DNA of 64,000 bases from Acidobacteriota bacterium (GCA_016213735.1 JACQZU010000012.1:1-64000), one strand, 5' to 3'. Shown: positions 32,849 to 43,205, counted from the first letter of the stretch. A program made the numbers and translations. The notes: a model not told the origin generated them from the letters alone.

Positions 32849-33529
32849 ATGCGCCCGACCCTTCTTCCCGCGTTGACCTGCGCCCTGCTGCTGGGAAGCG
32901 CCGCTCCGGCGCAGGCCCCGGCCCCCGCCCCCCCGGCCCCCGCTCCGGCCGCCGCCCCCGTGCGGGTGCAGCCCAGCCCCGCGGGCACGGCCGCCACCCA
33001 GGTGGGGGGGAAGTGGGTGGTCGAGAAGGAAGGCGCCGAGCCTCGCTACCGGGAGGGCAAGTGGGTCACCGTGACCTACAGCCGGCCCATCCTCCGGGGC
33101 CGCACGGGGATCTTCGGCAGCGGCGCGGACTACGGCAAGAAGGTGACCGGGGGGGCCCCCGTGTGGCGCGCCGGCGCCAACGCCACCACCCGCTTCAAGA
33201 CCGAGGCACCCCTCCTGATCGGCGGCAAGGCGGTCCCCGCGGGCGAGTACAGCCTCTTCATCGAGTTGAAGGAGGGGGCGTGGACCTTCATCCTCTCCAG
33301 CCAGCCGGCCCTCAAGACCTGGGACCCCAAGGAGAAGAGCGCCACCTGGGGCGCCGACAACTACGATCCCAAGTTCGACCTGGTGCGGGCCCCCATGAAG
33401 CTGGGCAAGCCCGCGGCCTCCTTCGACCAGCTCACCTTCGGCTTCGTGAACATGACCCAGGAGGGCGGCACCCTGGCCGTGTGGTGGGAGAAGGAACTGG
33501 CCACCGTGGATTTCAAGGTGGCGCCCTAA
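32849..33529 (+). CDS. Secreted DUF2911 protein
   Basis: A 226-aa exported protein. A signal peptide (MRPTLLPALTCALLLGSAAPAQ) precedes a Pro/Ala-rich linker and a DUF2911 domain: VTVTYSRPILRGRTGIFG, the central VWRAGANATTRFKTEAP, then GEYSLFIEL and TWGADNYDPKFDLVR, ending ELATVDF. The domain is common in Bacteroidota and Acidobacteriota and has no assigned activity. The ATG at 32849 is used because it begins the signal peptide and follows GGAG; an open frame extends further upstream. Confidence 0.85.
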   Translation: MRPTLLPALTCALLLGSAAPAQAPAPAPPAPAPAAAPVRVQPSPAGTAATQVGGKWVVEKEGAEPRYREGKWVTVTYSRPILRGRTGIFGSGADYGKKVTGGAPVWRAGANATTRFKTEAPLLIGGKAVPAGEYSLFIELKEGAWTFILSSQPALKTWDPKEKSATWGADNYDPKFDLVRAPMKLGKPAASFDQLTFGFVNMTQEGGTLAVWWEKELATVDFKVAP

Positions 33530-33584
33530 GCCTCAGCCCCCTCGGGGGAAACAGCCAGCTCCCCCAGGGTGTCTCCGGGTCAGA

Positions 33585-33890
33585 TCAACCCATCCACAGG
33601 CGGTCCAGGTCTTCCCGTCCCGTCGCCACGGCCCAGGGCAGGACCTCGTACTGGGCCACGCCGGCCTGCACGTAGGGGTCCCCGTCCCGCAGGGCGTCCA
33701 GGCGGGTCCAGAGGTCCGGGCCGTCGGGGACATGGAAGAGGGCGGCGCCGCCATTCCTGGGATCCAGGGGACCGGAGGCGAGGAGGGTCCCTTCGCTCTT
33801 GAGGCGTCCCAGGTAGGTCCGGTGCGCCTCGGTGTGACGTGCCACCTCCTCCAGGGGCCGGCGGTAGCGGATGATCGCGAGGGCGTACAT
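33585..33890 (-). CDS. YciI-like protein
   Basis: A 101-aa ferredoxin-like-fold protein of the YCII family: MYALAIIRYRRPLEEVARHTEAHRTYL with the conserved R-x-x-H...H pattern, then GTLLASGPLDPR (conserved Gly and Asp) and DPYVQAGVAQYEVLPW. Family members are small enzymes or regulators. The ATG at 33890 gives the family N-terminus. It is isolated: DUF2911 is convergent, and carbamate kinase lies 130 bp upstream. Confidence 0.85.
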   Translation of the reverse strand: MYALAIIRYRRPLEEVARHTEAHRTYLGRLKSEGTLLASGPLDPRNGGAALFHVPDGPDLWTRLDALRDGDPYVQAGVAQYEVLPWAVATGREDLDRLWMG

Positions 33891-34019
33891 GGGTCCTCCA
33901 TTCCGGGTGGGCTCAGGAGAAGAAGAACACCACGGGCAGCGGGAGGCCAAGGAGAAGTGAAGAAAGTCTCCCCGATCCTCCAGGTGCCCGTGTGTTCCCT
34001 TCCGGGACGGGCCCAGGGG

Positions 34020-34970
34020 TCAGTCCCGGGTGATCCGCGTGCCCACGGTGGCGTAGGGCTCGTTCTTCAGGGCATCGGCGGTGGTGATGAGGACCTCCTC
34101 GCCCCCCGCTTCAATGAACGAGATGGCCCCCTCGATCTTGGGGCCCATGGAACCCGGAGGGAATTGGCCCTCGGCGAGGTGGCGCCGGGCCTCCCCCAGG
34201 CTCAGGCGGTCCAGCCAGCGCTGGGTGGGCTTCCCGAAATCCAGGGCCACCTTGGGCACCCCGGTGAGCACCACGAAGAGGCTCGCGCCGATCTGTTCCG
34301 CCAGCATTCCAGCCACCAGGTCCTTGTCGATGACCGCCTCCACCCCCACCAGGAATCCGGAGGCGTCGCGGATCACGGGAATGCCGCCCCCGCCTCCGGC
34401 CATGACGCAGTGGCCCAGCCGCAGGAGCTGCCGGATGGCCTCCAGCTGAACGATTTCCAGGGGGCGGGGCGAGGGCACCACCTTCCGCCACCCCCGGCCG
34501 GCGTCCTCCTTCATTTTCCAGCGCTTGCCCTTCATCAGTTCCAGGGCGCGGAACTCAGGATAAAAGGGTCCCACGGGCTTGGTGGGCCGCTCGAAGCCCG
34601 GGTCGTGCTTGTCCACCACCACTTCGGTGAGGACGGTGGTGACCGGCGTGGGGCACTTGAGGAAGGCCAGTCGGTTCACCAGCATGCGTTCCAGCATGTA
34701 GCCCATGCTGCCCTGGGTCATGGCGCCGCAGACATCCAGGGTGTAGGGGGGAATCTGGCTGGACCCTGCTTCCTGCTGGATCAGGAGGTTGCCCACCTGG
34801 GGGCCGTTGCCGTGCACCACGCAGAGGCTGTAGCCCTCCGTGACCACCTTCGCCAGCATCTCCGCCGTCTCCCGGGCGTTCTCGAGCTGCTCCTCCTGGA
34901 GGCCCCTTTCCTTCTCCTTGAGAAGGGCATTGCCGCCGATGGCAAGGAGGGCGATGCGCCGGGCATTCAT
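34020..34970 (-). CDS. arcC: Carbamate kinase
   Basis: A 316-aa amino-acid-kinase-fold enzyme. LLAIGGNALL is at the N-terminus, VVHGNGPQVGNLL forms the phosphate-binding loop, and the family segment VVVDKHDPGFERPTKPVGPFY is present. The C-terminal half shows AGGGGGIPVI, EAVIDKDLVA and GSMGPKIEGAISF. It interconverts ATP and carbamate with carbamoyl phosphate and ADP, making ATP in fermentation of arginine, agmatine or allantoin. Neither arginine deiminase nor an ornithine carbamoyltransferase gene is in view, so its partner pathway is elsewhere. An 18-bp piece of its N-terminal coding region recurs upstream (35030-35047). Confidence 0.92.
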   Translation of the reverse strand: MNARRIALLAIGGNALLKEKERGLQEEQLENARETAEMLAKVVTEGYSLCVVHGNGPQVGNLLIQQEAGSSQIPPYTLDVCGAMTQGSMGYMLERMLVNRLAFLKCPTPVTTVLTEVVVDKHDPGFERPTKPVGPFYPEFRALELMKGKRWKMKEDAGRGWRKVVPSPRPLEIVQLEAIRQLLRLGHCVMAGGGGGIPVIRDASGFLVGVEAVIDKDLVAGMLAEQIGASLFVVLTGVPKVALDFGKPTQRWLDRLSLGEARRHLAEGQFPPGSMGPKIEGAISFIEAGGEEVLITTADALKNEPYATVGTRITRD

Positions 34971-35278
34971 CGGAGCCGACCCGCGGGTCCCAGGGTCCCC
35001 GGGGCCCTTGGGGGGAGCGCAGAGGAGGGGGCATTGCCGCCGATGGCGAATGGGGTGGTGCAGCGGGCCATTCCGGATCCCGGGGAAACGAGGATTCTAC
35101 AGGGGGCCCGGAGGCCCCCCAAGGGGCAGGGGTCACAGGTGTGGGGGTCGAGGGGTCCTCCCCACGGAGGCCAGGATAGCGGACCGGAAGGGAATAAATT
35201 CTTGAAAAAAAAGGGCTTGGCTCATTCCCGGATCCAGTCGCAGAATACCTCCCGATTCGTCGATCCCAGGGAGTCTGC
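34971..35278. other. Divergent intergenic region between arcC and pntAA
   Basis: No gene is seen here. It contains GGCATTGCCGCCGATGGC at 35030-35047, identical to 34926-34943 inside arcC, where it encodes AIGGNA. That suggests a local duplication of the arcC start. The end near pntAA has an A-run (about 35206-35213) after TTCTTG that might belong to a promoter, but no convincing -10 box is visible. Confidence 0.5.
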
Positions 35279-36436
35279 ATGCGCGTGGTTGTTCCGCGGG
35301 AGACCGCGCCGGGTGAGAGGCGGGTGGCCCTCGTTCCCGAGTCCGTGAAGAAGCTCACCAAGGCAGGGATGCGCATCGCCGTCCAGGCGGGCGCGGGCCT
35401 GGAAAGCCAGGTGACGGATCGGGAGTACGAAGAGGCCGGCGCGGAGGTGCTGCAGGGAGCCTCGGCGGTCTTTCAGGGGGCGGAGGTCCTGCTCCGGGTT
35501 CAGCCGCCGGGTCCGAATCCGGAACTGGGCCTGCACGAGGTGGACGCCCTCCCCGCAGGGGCGGTCCTGGTGGCCCCCCTCCTCCCGACGAGAAACCTGG
35601 AACTGATCCGCCGCCTGGCCGATCGCGGGGTGACGGCCATCAGCATGGACGCCATTCCCCGCATCTCCCGAGCCCAGGCCATGGACGTGCTCAGCAGCAT
35701 GGCCTCCATCGCCGGCTACAAGGCGGTGCTCAAGGCCGCAGAGGCCCTGCCGCGCTACTTCCCCATGCTCATGACGGCCGCCGGCACGGTGCTGCCGGCC
35801 AAGGTCTTCGTCATCGGGGCCGGGGTGGCGGGCCTCCAGGCCATCGCCACGGCCCGCCGCCTGGGGGCGGTGGTGGAGGCCACGGACACCCGGCCGGCGG
35901 TGAGGACCGAGATCGAGAGCCTGGGCGCGAAGTTCGTGGGGATCGAGGCCGGCGAGGCGGCCCAGGACGCCGGGGGCTACGCCAAGGAACTCTCGCAGGA
36001 CTTCTACCGGCGCCAGGCCGAACTCATCGGCCAGCGGTGCGCCGCGGCGGACGTGGTGATCACCACCGCGCTCATCGGAGGGGTGACGGCTCCCCGGCTC
36101 ATCACCGCCGAAATGGTGGGCCGGATGCGCTCCGGTTCCGTGATCGTGGACCTCGCCGCTCCGGGCGGGGGGAACTGCGAGCTCACGCGGCCCGGGGAGA
36201 CCACGGAGCACCAGGGGGTGAAGATCCTCGCCCCCCTGAACCTTCCCTCCGAGCTGGCCTTCCACGGGAGCCTGCTCTACTCCCGGAACCTCCTGGCCTT
36301 CCTCCTGGCCTTCTGGAAGGAGGGCCGCTTCCACCTGGACCTGGAGGACGAGATCCTCCGCCAGGCCACCATCACCCACGAGGGCCGGGTCCTGCACGAG
36401 GCCACCCGCAAGGCCCTGGAAGGAGCCGGCCGATGA
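35279..36436 (+). CDS. pntAA: Proton-translocating NAD(P) transhydrogenase, alpha-1 subunit (NAD-binding)
   Basis: A 385-aa dI component with the family N-terminus MRVVVPRETAPGERRVALVPE. The NAD-binding Rossmann fold has GAGVAGLQAIATARRLGAVVEATD, with the acidic residue that selects NAD over NADP. RSGSVIVDLAAPGGGN and LNLPSELAFHGS are at the C-terminus. The enzyme couples hydride transfer from NADH to NADP+ with proton inflow and supplies NADPH. The gene ends with a 4-nt overlap into the alpha-2 gene. The split into three polypeptides is as in Rhodospirillum. Confidence 0.94.
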   Translation: MRVVVPRETAPGERRVALVPESVKKLTKAGMRIAVQAGAGLESQVTDREYEEAGAEVLQGASAVFQGAEVLLRVQPPGPNPELGLHEVDALPAGAVLVAPLLPTRNLELIRRLADRGVTAISMDAIPRISRAQAMDVLSSMASIAGYKAVLKAAEALPRYFPMLMTAAGTVLPAKVFVIGAGVAGLQAIATARRLGAVVEATDTRPAVRTEIESLGAKFVGIEAGEAAQDAGGYAKELSQDFYRRQAELIGQRCAAADVVITTALIGGVTAPRLITAEMVGRMRSGSVIVDLAAPGGGNCELTRPGETTEHQGVKILAPLNLPSELAFHGSLLYSRNLLAFLLAFWKEGRFHLDLEDEILRQATITHEGRVLHEATRKALEGAGR

Positions 36437-36726
36437 GCGGCGAGCAGCTGATCTCCCACCTCTACGTCCTCGTCCTGGCAACCTTCGTGGGCCTCTGGGT
36501 GATCCGGCGGGTCTCCCCGCTGCTGCACACGCCCCTGATGTCGCTCACCAACGCCATCTCGGCGATCACGGTGGTGGGCTCCATCGTGGTGGCCGGCCGC
36601 CAGGAGAGCACCCTCTCCACGGTGCTGGGCACCATCGCGGTCACCGCCTCCATGATCAACATCGTCGGCGGCTACCTCATCACCTACCGCATGCTCGCGA
36701 TGTTCAAGAAGGGCGGGAAGCGATGA
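36433..36726 (+). CDS. pntAB: NAD(P) transhydrogenase, alpha-2 membrane subunit
   Basis: A 97-aa membrane piece (the dII part of the alpha chain) with three TM helices. The sequence shows LYVLVLATFVGLWVIRRVSPLLHTPLMSLTNAIS, here named by segments: LHTPLMSLTNAIS is the family signature, and INIVGGYLITYRMLAMF is the last helix. It overlaps pntAA and pntB by 4 nt at either end (ATGA both times), giving tightly coupled translation of the three subunits. The annotated start at 36433 is set by this overlap and by homology; a longer open frame upstream is spurious. Confidence 0.93.
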   Translation: MSGEQLISHLYVLVLATFVGLWVIRRVSPLLHTPLMSLTNAISAITVVGSIVVAGRQESTLSTVLGTIAVTASMINIVGGYLITYRMLAMFKKGGKR

Positions 36727-38114
36727 GCGCCTCCCTATGGATCCAGCTGGCCTACCTCCTCTCGGCGGTGTGCTTCATCCTGTCCCTGAGCTGGCTGAGT
36801 TCCGTTCCCACCGCGCGGCGCGGGGTGCTCACGGGCGTGCTGGGCATGGCCCTGGCGGTGGGGGGGACCCTGCTCCGGCCCGAGCTGGCCAGCTACAAGT
36901 GGCTCGCGGTGGCCTTCGTCCTGGGCACCACCATCGGCGTGCCCATGGCCCTGATGCCCATGACCGCCGTGCCCCAGCGGACGGCCCTCTCCCACGCCTT
37001 CGGCGCCCTGGCCGCCGCCCTGGTGGGCACGGCGGAATTCTTCCTCCACGCCCACGGCCCGCTGGACCGCTTCACCACGGGGGCCCTGGCCCTGGAGGTG
37101 ATCCTGGGCTTCCTCACCTTCACCGCGAGCCTCATGGCCTTTGGCAAGCTCCAGGAGATCCTGCCCCAGCGTCCCATCACCTTCCGGGGCCAGAACCTGG
37201 TGAACCTGGGCGTCCTGGCGGTGGCCGTCGCCCTTGGCGTGGCCCTGGTGGCGGGGAAGGGGGGGGCGGGCGCCTTCCTGCTCATGGGCGGCCTGGCCCT
37301 GGCCTTCGGGATCCTGCTGATCATCCCCATCGGCGGCGCGGACATGCCGACGGTGATCTCCCTCCTCAATTCCTACGCCGGCCTTGCGGCCGCCGCCATG
37401 GGCTTCGTGCTGGACAACAACCTGCTGATCATCGCCGGGTCCCTGGACGGCAGCTCGGGCCTGATCCTCTCCATCATCATGTGCCGGGCCATGAACCGCT
37501 CCTTCACCAACGTCCTCTTCGGGGCCTTCGGCCAGGCCCCGGCGGGCGGGGCCCAGGGCGCGGAGGCCAAGAGCCACCGCAGCGCCTCCGCCGAGGAGGC
37601 GGCCAGCATCCTCGTCAACGCCTCCTCCGTGATGGTGGTCCCGGGCTACGGGATGGCCGCCGCCCAGGCGCAGCACAAGGTCCGGGAGCTCTATGACCTG
37701 CTCACGAAGCGGGGCGTGGATGTGAAATTCGCCATCCACCCCGTCGCGGGCCGCATGCCGGGCCACATGAACGTTCTCCTGGCCGAGGCCAACATCCCCT
37801 ACGACGCCCTCCTGGAACTGGAGGAGGCGAACGCCGAGCTGCCCCAGACCGACGTGGCCCTGGTGATCGGGGCCAACGATGTCACCAACCCCGCCGCCCG
37901 GCACGACAAGGGAAGCCCCATCTACGGCATGCCCATCATCGACACCGACAAGGCCCGCACCGTCATGGCCATCAAGCGCAGCATGAACCCGGGGTTCGCG
38001 GGCATCGACAACGAACTCTACTACCTGGACCGCACGCTGATGCTCTTCGGCGACGCCAAGGGCTTCCTTGCGGAGGTGGTGAAGGAAGCGCAGGCCGAGG
38101 CCTCCGGAGGGTAA
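36723..38114 (+). CDS. pntB: NAD(P) transhydrogenase, beta subunit (NADP-binding and membrane domain)
   Basis: A 463-aa protein. Eight or nine TM helices of the dII domain (about residues 5-260) include [19 protein letters not shown] and [17 protein letters not shown]. The cytosolic dIII domain (about 290-460) carries NADP-binding [31 protein letters not shown] and [12 protein letters not shown]. The protein completes the proton channel and binds NADP(H). All expected motifs are present, so the pump should be functional. The operon appears to end here; glyQ starts 55 bp later with a likely own promoter. Confidence 0.95.
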   Translation: MSASLWIQLAYLLSAVCFILSLSWLSSVPTARRGVLTGVLGMALAVGGTLLRPELASYKWLAVAFVLGTTIGVPMALMPMTAVPQRTALSHAFGALAAALVGTAEFFLHAHGPLDRFTTGALALEVILGFLTFTASLMAFGKLQEILPQRPITFRGQNLVNLGVLAVAVALGVALVAGKGGAGAFLLMGGLALAFGILLIIPIGGADMPTVISLLNSYAGLAAAAMGFVLDNNLLIIAGSLDGSSGLILSIIMCRAMNRSFTNVLFGAFGQAPAGGAQGAEAKSHRSASAEEAASILVNASSVMVVPGYGMAAAQAQHKVRELYDLLTKRGVDVKFAIHPVAGRMPGHMNVLLAEANIPYDALLELEEANAELPQTDVALVIGANDVTNPAARHDKGSPIYGMPIIDTDKARTVMAIKRSMNPGFAGIDNELYYLDRTLMLFGDAKGFLAEVVKEAQAEASGG

Positions 38115-38143
38115 TTCCTCGTCCGGGTATCGCGAAAAACCGC

Positions 38144-38149
38144 TACAAT
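38144..38149 (+). promoter_or_regulatory. Candidate -10 box for glyQS
   Basis: TACAAT lies 20 nt before the glyQ ATG. No good -35 is seen 17 nt upstream, so the evidence is partial; the leader would be only about 14 nt long. Confidence 0.35.
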
Positions 38150-38169
38150 GCTGGTTTTCCCGGGACCCC

Positions 38170-39063
38170 ATGCACATCCAGGACCTCATTCTCCGCCTCC
38201 AGGCCTTCTTCGCGGAACGGGGCTGCCTCATCGGCCAGCCCTACGACATCGAGACCGGGGCCGGCACCATGAACCCCCTCACCTTCTTCGGGGTGCTGGG
38301 GGAGAAGCCCTGGAACGTGGCCTACGTGGAGCCATCCCGCCGGCCCGCGGACGGCCGCTACGGGGAAAACCCCTTCCGGGTGTACCAGCACCTCCAGTTC
38401 CAGGTGATCCTCAAGCCCAGCCCCGCCCGGGTGCAGGACCTCTACATCGAAAGCCTCTCCGCCCTGGGCATCGACTTCTCCAAGCACGACCTCCGCTTCG
38501 AGGAGGACAACTGGGAGAGCCCCACCCTGGGGGCCTGGGGGGTGGGCTGGCAGGTGGTCCTGGACGGCATGGAGATCAGCCAGTTCACCTACTTCCAGCA
38601 GGCCGGGGGCATCAACCTCAAGCCCGTGAGCGCCGAGCTGACCTACGGCATGGAGCGCATCTGCATGTTCCTCACGGGCCAGGACAACATCTTCGACCTG
38701 GTCTGGGGCGACGTGAAGACCGACCTGGGCACCACTCCGGTGACCTACGGCCAGGTGCGCCAGCGCCACGAGTACGAACTCAGCGCCTACAGCTTCGAGC
38801 ACGCGGACCTGGACTTCCACTGGCACCTCTTCAACGCCCACGAGAAGGAGGGCTGGCGCCTCCTGAAGGACCTGGGCCACTTCTACAGCGCCTACGAGCA
38901 GGCCCTCAAGATGAGCCACACCTTCAACGTCCTGGACGCCCGGGGGGCGGTGAGCACCACGGAGAGGCCCGGCATCATCAAGCGGGTGCGGGACCTGGCC
39001 TGCGGCTGCGCCCGGGCCTACCTGGACTTCGAGACGGCAGCCCCGGCGGGAGGTGCGGTATGA
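38170..39063 (+). CDS. glyQ: Glycyl-tRNA synthetase alpha subunit
   Basis: A 297-aa class II synthetase subunit of the alpha2beta2 bacterial GlyRS. It opens [19 protein letters not shown], then [18 protein letters not shown] and [19 protein letters not shown] (motif 2 region), and ends near [16 protein letters not shown]. It forms the aminoacylation core for glycine and tRNA-Gly. It overlaps glyS by 4 nt (ATGA). Complete and normal length. Confidence 0.96.
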   Translation: MHIQDLILRLQAFFAERGCLIGQPYDIETGAGTMNPLTFFGVLGEKPWNVAYVEPSRRPADGRYGENPFRVYQHLQFQVILKPSPARVQDLYIESLSALGIDFSKHDLRFEEDNWESPTLGAWGVGWQVVLDGMEISQFTYFQQAGGINLKPVSAELTYGMERICMFLTGQDNIFDLVWGDVKTDLGTTPVTYGQVRQRHEYELSAYSFEHADLDFHWHLFNAHEKEGWRLLKDLGHFYSAYEQALKMSHTFNVLDARGAVSTTERPGIIKRVRDLACGCARAYLDFETAAPAGGAV

Positions 39064-41150
39064 GCGAGCCCCGCACCCTGCTGCTGGAGTTGCACTGCGA
39101 GGAGATTCCCGCGCGCTTCCTCCGCCCCCTCACGGACGAGCTGGAGGAAAAGCTCGCCGGATTCTTCAAGGCCCAGGGCCTGGACCTGCCCAGCGAGGAC
39201 GACAACGAGTCCACCAGCTTCGTGCAGGGCCTCTTCTCCCCCCGGAAGCTGGCCTGGATGGTCCTGAACCTTCCGGAACGCCAGCCGGACCAGACCGAGG
39301 TCCAGGTGGGGCCTCCCCAACGAATGTGCGTGGACGAGGCGGGAGCCCCGACCCAGACCGGCCTGAAATTCGCGGAGAAGTGGGGGGTCCCCTACTCGGA
39401 GGTCCGCTTCGAACTTCCGAAAGGCAAGAAGGAACCCTGCGCGGTGCTGACCCTGACGCGGCCGGGCCGTCCGACCGTGGACCTCCTGGCGGAGGCCCTC
39501 CCCAGGCTCATCGCGTCCCTGCACGTGCCCAAGGCCATGCGCTGGGGCAACAGCGACTTCGAGTTCGTTCGCCCCATCCGGAACATCCTGTGCCTCTTCG
39601 GGGAGACCGTGGTTCCTTTCGAGCTGGATGGGGTCAAGGCCTCCGACAGCACTTGGGGCCACCGCCTGCACCACCGCGAGCACCCTGAGCCGGTGTTGTT
39701 GCTGCGGCCGGAGTACTACGAAAGCGCCCTGGAGCAGGCAGGGGTCGTAGCCTCCTTCGACCTTCGCCGCGAGCGCCTCGCGGCCGAACTGGAACGCTTG
39801 GCCGCGGAGGCCGGGGGCCGGGTGGTGGAGGACGAGGAGCTGCTGGACACCCTGGCCCTCATCGTGGAAGTGCCCCACGTGGTCAGGGGGGCCTTCCCGG
39901 AATCCTTCCTCAGCCTGCCCAAGGAGGTGCTCGTGACCTCCCTGAAGGAGCACCAGAAGTCCTTCTGCGTGGAGGACGCCGAGGGCCGCCTCCTGCCCCT
40001 GTTCCTGTCGGCCGCCAACCGCCGGGACGACCCGGCGGGCTTCGTGCAGGCGGGCAACGAGTGGGTGCTGAAGGCCAGGCTCTACGACGCCCGCTTCTTC
40101 TTCGCCGAGGACCGGAAGGCCCCCCTTGAGTCCCGGCTGGAGAAGCTGAAGAACCTCACCTTCCAGCAGCAGCTGGGCAGTTACTTCGAGAAGACGGAGC
40201 GGATCATGGCCCTCACCGGGCCTCTGGCGCCGCGCCTGGGTCTCGAGGAAGCCCTGGCCCGGGAGGCCGCGCGCCTCTGCAAGGCCGACCTGCGCACCTT
40301 GATGGTCGGGGAGTTCCCCGAACTGCAAGGAATCATGGGGGGGGAGTACCTCCGGCACGAGGGTGCCCCCGAGGCGGTCTGGCGGGCGGTGAAGGAACAC
40401 CACCGGCCGGCGGGGGCGGAGGACCACATCCCCGCGACGCCCCTGGGCGGGCTCCTGGCGGCCGCGGACAAGCTCGACACCGTCTGCGGATGCTTCGCCG
40501 TGGGCATCATCCCTACGGGATCCAAGGATCCCCTCGCGCTGCGCCGGGCTGGGCAGGGCGTGGTGCGCATCGCCTGGGAGCAGGCCTGGGGGATTTCCTT
40601 GTCGGACCTGATCTCGGCGGGAATGGCCGTGTCGGCCTCCAGGGCCACGGGGGAGGCCGCGGCCACGAAGGAGGCCTTGGCGTCCTTTTTTCAGGACCGC
40701 GTGGCCTACCAGCTGGAAATGGCGGGCTTTGCGGGCTCAGTCCGACGGTCGGCCCTGGCGGTGGGCTGGTCGGACCTGGTGGACCTCCGGGCCCGTTGCG
40801 AAGCCCTTTCGGCTTTTGCCGAGGACGCCCGGTTCGCGAGCCTGGCCCAGAGCGCCAAGCGCATCGGCAACATCCTGAAGGACGAACCCCCCGGTCCAGG
40901 CCTGGATCCTTCCGCCCTGGTGGCGCCTGAGGAACTGGCACTTTCGGCACGGCTGGCCCACCTGGAGGCAACGAAGGACCATCCTTCCCTCCTGTCCGAC
41001 CTTGCAGAATTGGCCGGGCCCCTTGAAGCCTTCTTCACGGCCGTGATGGTGAAATGCGAGGACGCGAAGCTGCGGGACGCACGCCTCGGCCTGCTTCGCC
41101 GCCTTCGAGAGACCTTCCTGCGGGTGGCGGATTTCAGTCTGTGGCAGTAG
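39060..41150 (+). CDS. glyS: Glycyl-tRNA synthetase beta subunit
   Basis: A 696-aa beta subunit. It begins [18 protein letters not shown], typical of GlyS, followed by [18 protein letters not shown]-type segments ([21 protein letters not shown]), [11 protein letters not shown] and [11 protein letters not shown], then the HD-like and anticodon-binding C-terminal half ([34 protein letters not shown]). It binds tRNA-Gly and is needed for activity with GlyQ. The ATG at 39060 is fixed by the glyQ overlap; a longer frame in the same register starts inside glyQ and is not real. Confidence 0.95.
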   Translation: MSEPRTLLLELHCEEIPARFLRPLTDELEEKLAGFFKAQGLDLPSEDDNESTSFVQGLFSPRKLAWMVLNLPERQPDQTEVQVGPPQRMCVDEAGAPTQTGLKFAEKWGVPYSEVRFELPKGKKEPCAVLTLTRPGRPTVDLLAEALPRLIASLHVPKAMRWGNSDFEFVRPIRNILCLFGETVVPFELDGVKASDSTWGHRLHHREHPEPVLLLRPEYYESALEQAGVVASFDLRRERLAAELERLAAEAGGRVVEDEELLDTLALIVEVPHVVRGAFPESFLSLPKEVLVTSLKEHQKSFCVEDAEGRLLPLFLSAANRRDDPAGFVQAGNEWVLKARLYDARFFFAEDRKAPLESRLEKLKNLTFQQQLGSYFEKTERIMALTGPLAPRLGLEEALAREAARLCKADLRTLMVGEFPELQGIMGGEYLRHEGAPEAVWRAVKEHHRPAGAEDHIPATPLGGLLAAADKLDTVCGCFAVGIIPTGSKDPLALRRAGQGVVRIAWEQAWGISLSDLISAGMAVSASRATGEAAATKEALASFFQDRVAYQLEMAGFAGSVRRSALAVGWSDLVDLRARCEALSAFAEDARFASLAQSAKRIGNILKDEPPGPGLDPSALVAPEELALSARLAHLEATKDHPSLLSDLAELAGPLEAFFTAVMVKCEDAKLRDARLGLLRRLRETFLRVADFSLWQ

Positions 41151-41392
41151 CCCCCTGGAGACAGGCGGGGTAGACACTGCCCAAGACCTTTGGTGACCAG
41201 GGAATGTTTTTTCCTCGTCGGAATCTGCTGCCTGAAAAAAAATTAACAGGAGGGTTGGACCCCTGCCCCGGAATAATTGTCTTCGTTCCTGGTTCCTTCC
41301 CGCACCCCATCTCCCCGACCATCGCACCTTGATCCGGCGCCCGAGGAGGGCACCCCGGACCTGGGCGATCCAACCCTTTTCCGGAGCCCCTC

Positions 41393-43045
41393 ATGGCCCT
41401 TCGAACCGCCCTGACCCTCCTGGCGACCGTCCTGGTCGCCACCCCCCTCGCCGCGGTCCTGCCCTCCGGATCCGAGCGGGACCTTGGCCGGGAAGAGGCC
41501 CTCGGGCGATTCGCCCGGGGACACTTCGCGACGCGTGTCTGGGAACTCGGGCTGGACCGGGACCACGACTTCGTCCTGAAGAACGTGAACCAGGACGCCA
41601 CCGGGGAATTCGACGTGCGCATGCATCAGACCTACCAGGGGGTGCGTGTCTTCGCCGGGGAGGGAATCCTCCACGTCAAGGAGGGCGAGGTCCGGGAATT
41701 CACCGACGCTCTGGTGCGCGGACTCACCCTGTCCACCCGGCCCTCCATCGGGGATGCCGAGGCGCTCGCCTCGGTGCATGCCGTCCTGGATCCGCGGGGG
41801 GCCTACGCCATCGCCCCCACCTCGGAACTGGTCATCGCCACGGTGGAAGTGCCCAACCGGTTCGGAAGGGACATCGAGCGGACCATGCTCGTCTACCACG
41901 TCCATACCGAGCTCGAGAACGAGCTTGACGGCATCCGCCACACGGACTTCTTCGTGGACGCCCACAGCGGGCGGGTCCTGGAGCAGTGGGACAGCCTGCA
42001 CACGGCCGATGCGGCTGCCACCGGCCGCTCCCAGTTCTCCGGCACGGTCACGCTGAACACCAACAGCACCGCCACCGGCTTCGAAATGCGGGACATGACC
42101 CGGGGCACGGGCGGCACTTTCGGGAACAACGTGGTGACCAACGCCAACCACGCCTCCACCTCCTCCACCGCGACCGGCAGCATCTACACCAACACCACCA
42201 CGACCTGGGGCGACGGCGCCAACTACGTGGAGGGAAGCTCCACCACCGCTGCCAACGGCCAGACCGCGGCCGTGGACGCCATGTGGGGCATGATGAAGTC
42301 CTGGGACTACTACAAGCTGGTCCAGGGTCGGAACGGCATCGACGGGACCGGGAAGGCCACCTACAGCCGGGTCCACATCGGCAGCGGCTACGACAACGCC
42401 TTCTGGTCCGACAGCTGCTTCTGCATGACCTACGGGGACGGCACCAGCTTCCTCACCCTCACGGCCATGGACGTGGCAGGCCACGAGATGAGCCACGGCG
42501 TCTGCGCCACCACGGCCAAGCTGGTCTACCGCGGCGAGAGCGGCGGGCTGAACGAGGCCAACTCCGACATCTTCGGGACCCTCATCGAGTTCTACTCGCG
42601 GGGCGGGACCGGTGGCAACTACACCATCGGCGAGCAGTTGGCGACCCCCTCCTTCAATCATCCCCTCCGCTACATGTACAAGCCGAGCCTGGATGGGGCC
42701 AGTCCGGACGCCTGGTCCTCCTCCCTCAAGCGCCTGGACGTGCACTACAGCAGCGGGCCCGCGAACCACTTCTTCTTCCTCCTGGCCCACGGATCCGCGA
42801 AGGATGCCCTCTCGGGCAACATCCAGTCCCCCATGGCCAACGGGGTCACCTCGATCACGGGAATCGGCAATGACCTAGCGGGCAGGATCTGGTTCACCGC
42901 CCTCACCAAGTACATGACCTCCAGCACCACCTACGCCGGGGCCCGCACGGCCACCCTCAGCGCCTGCACCTTCCTGGGCTACCCCGCGGGAAGCACCGTC
43001 TACAACACCGTGAACACCGCCTGGCTGGCGGTGAACGTCAAGTAG
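41393..43045 (+). CDS. Secreted M4 (thermolysin-family) zinc metalloprotease
   Basis: A 550-aa preproprotein: signal peptide (residues 1-21), a FTP/PepSY propeptide (about 30-200, with YQGVRVFAGEGILHV and HTDFFVDAHSGRVL), then the mature M4 domain. Zinc ligands are H364 and H368 in HEMSHG and E388 in GGLNEANSD. The C-terminal helical domain ends AWLAVNVK, similar to the truncated gene at the window start. A linker rich in Ser/Thr (about 215-275) looks low-complexity. It is expected to be an extracellular general protease. The 242-bp upstream gap has no gene. Confidence 0.92.
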   Translation: MALRTALTLLATVLVATPLAAVLPSGSERDLGREEALGRFARGHFATRVWELGLDRDHDFVLKNVNQDATGEFDVRMHQTYQGVRVFAGEGILHVKEGEVREFTDALVRGLTLSTRPSIGDAEALASVHAVLDPRGAYAIAPTSELVIATVEVPNRFGRDIERTMLVYHVHTELENELDGIRHTDFFVDAHSGRVLEQWDSLHTADAAATGRSQFSGTVTLNTNSTATGFEMRDMTRGTGGTFGNNVVTNANHASTSSTATGSIYTNTTTTWGDGANYVEGSSTTAANGQTAAVDAMWGMMKSWDYYKLVQGRNGIDGTGKATYSRVHIGSGYDNAFWSDSCFCMTYGDGTSFLTLTAMDVAGHEMSHGVCATTAKLVYRGESGGLNEANSDIFGTLIEFYSRGGTGGNYTIGEQLATPSFNHPLRYMYKPSLDGASPDAWSSSLKRLDVHYSSGPANHFFFLLAHGSAKDALSGNIQSPMANGVTSITGIGNDLAGRIWFTALTKYMTSSTTYAGARTATLSACTFLGYPAGSTVYNTVNTAWLAVNVK

Positions 43046-43073
43046 CCCGCCGCCGCCCCGCCGGATTCCTCCT

Positions 43074-43098
43074 CATGCCCCCGCCCCGTGGGGGCATG
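43074..43098 (+). terminator. Terminator hairpin after the M4 protease
   Basis: CATGCCCCC (43074-43082) pairs with GGGGGCATG (43090-43098) across a 7-nt loop, 29 nt after the stop codon. There is no T-run. Confidence 0.55.
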
Positions 43099-43205
43099 CT
43101 CATTCCGGCGCCTCCACGGGGTTCCGGGGCGCGGAACCCTCGCTTCGGGCACACTGGAGGCAGGCTGGGCGCCACGGGGAAGGCAACCCGGCCCTACGAG
43201 GCCCC

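Noticed and set aside
33891-34019. Small hydrophobic frame on the minus strand (ending LPVVFFFS)
   Set aside because: No start codon or RBS; the open segment is short.
36735-38231. Minus-strand 498-codon frame antisense to pntB
   Set aside because: His/Gly/Val-rich shadow of a strongly conserved membrane gene.
38148-39059. Long frame that would extend glyS upstream through glyQ
   Set aside because: It is simply the same register as glyS running through glyQ; the ATGA overlap and the GlyS N-terminus fix the start at 39060.
41151-41392. Possible riboswitch or small RNA before the M4 protease
   Set aside because: Only scattered A and T runs; no conserved core of a c-di-GMP or other riboswitch could be aligned by eye.
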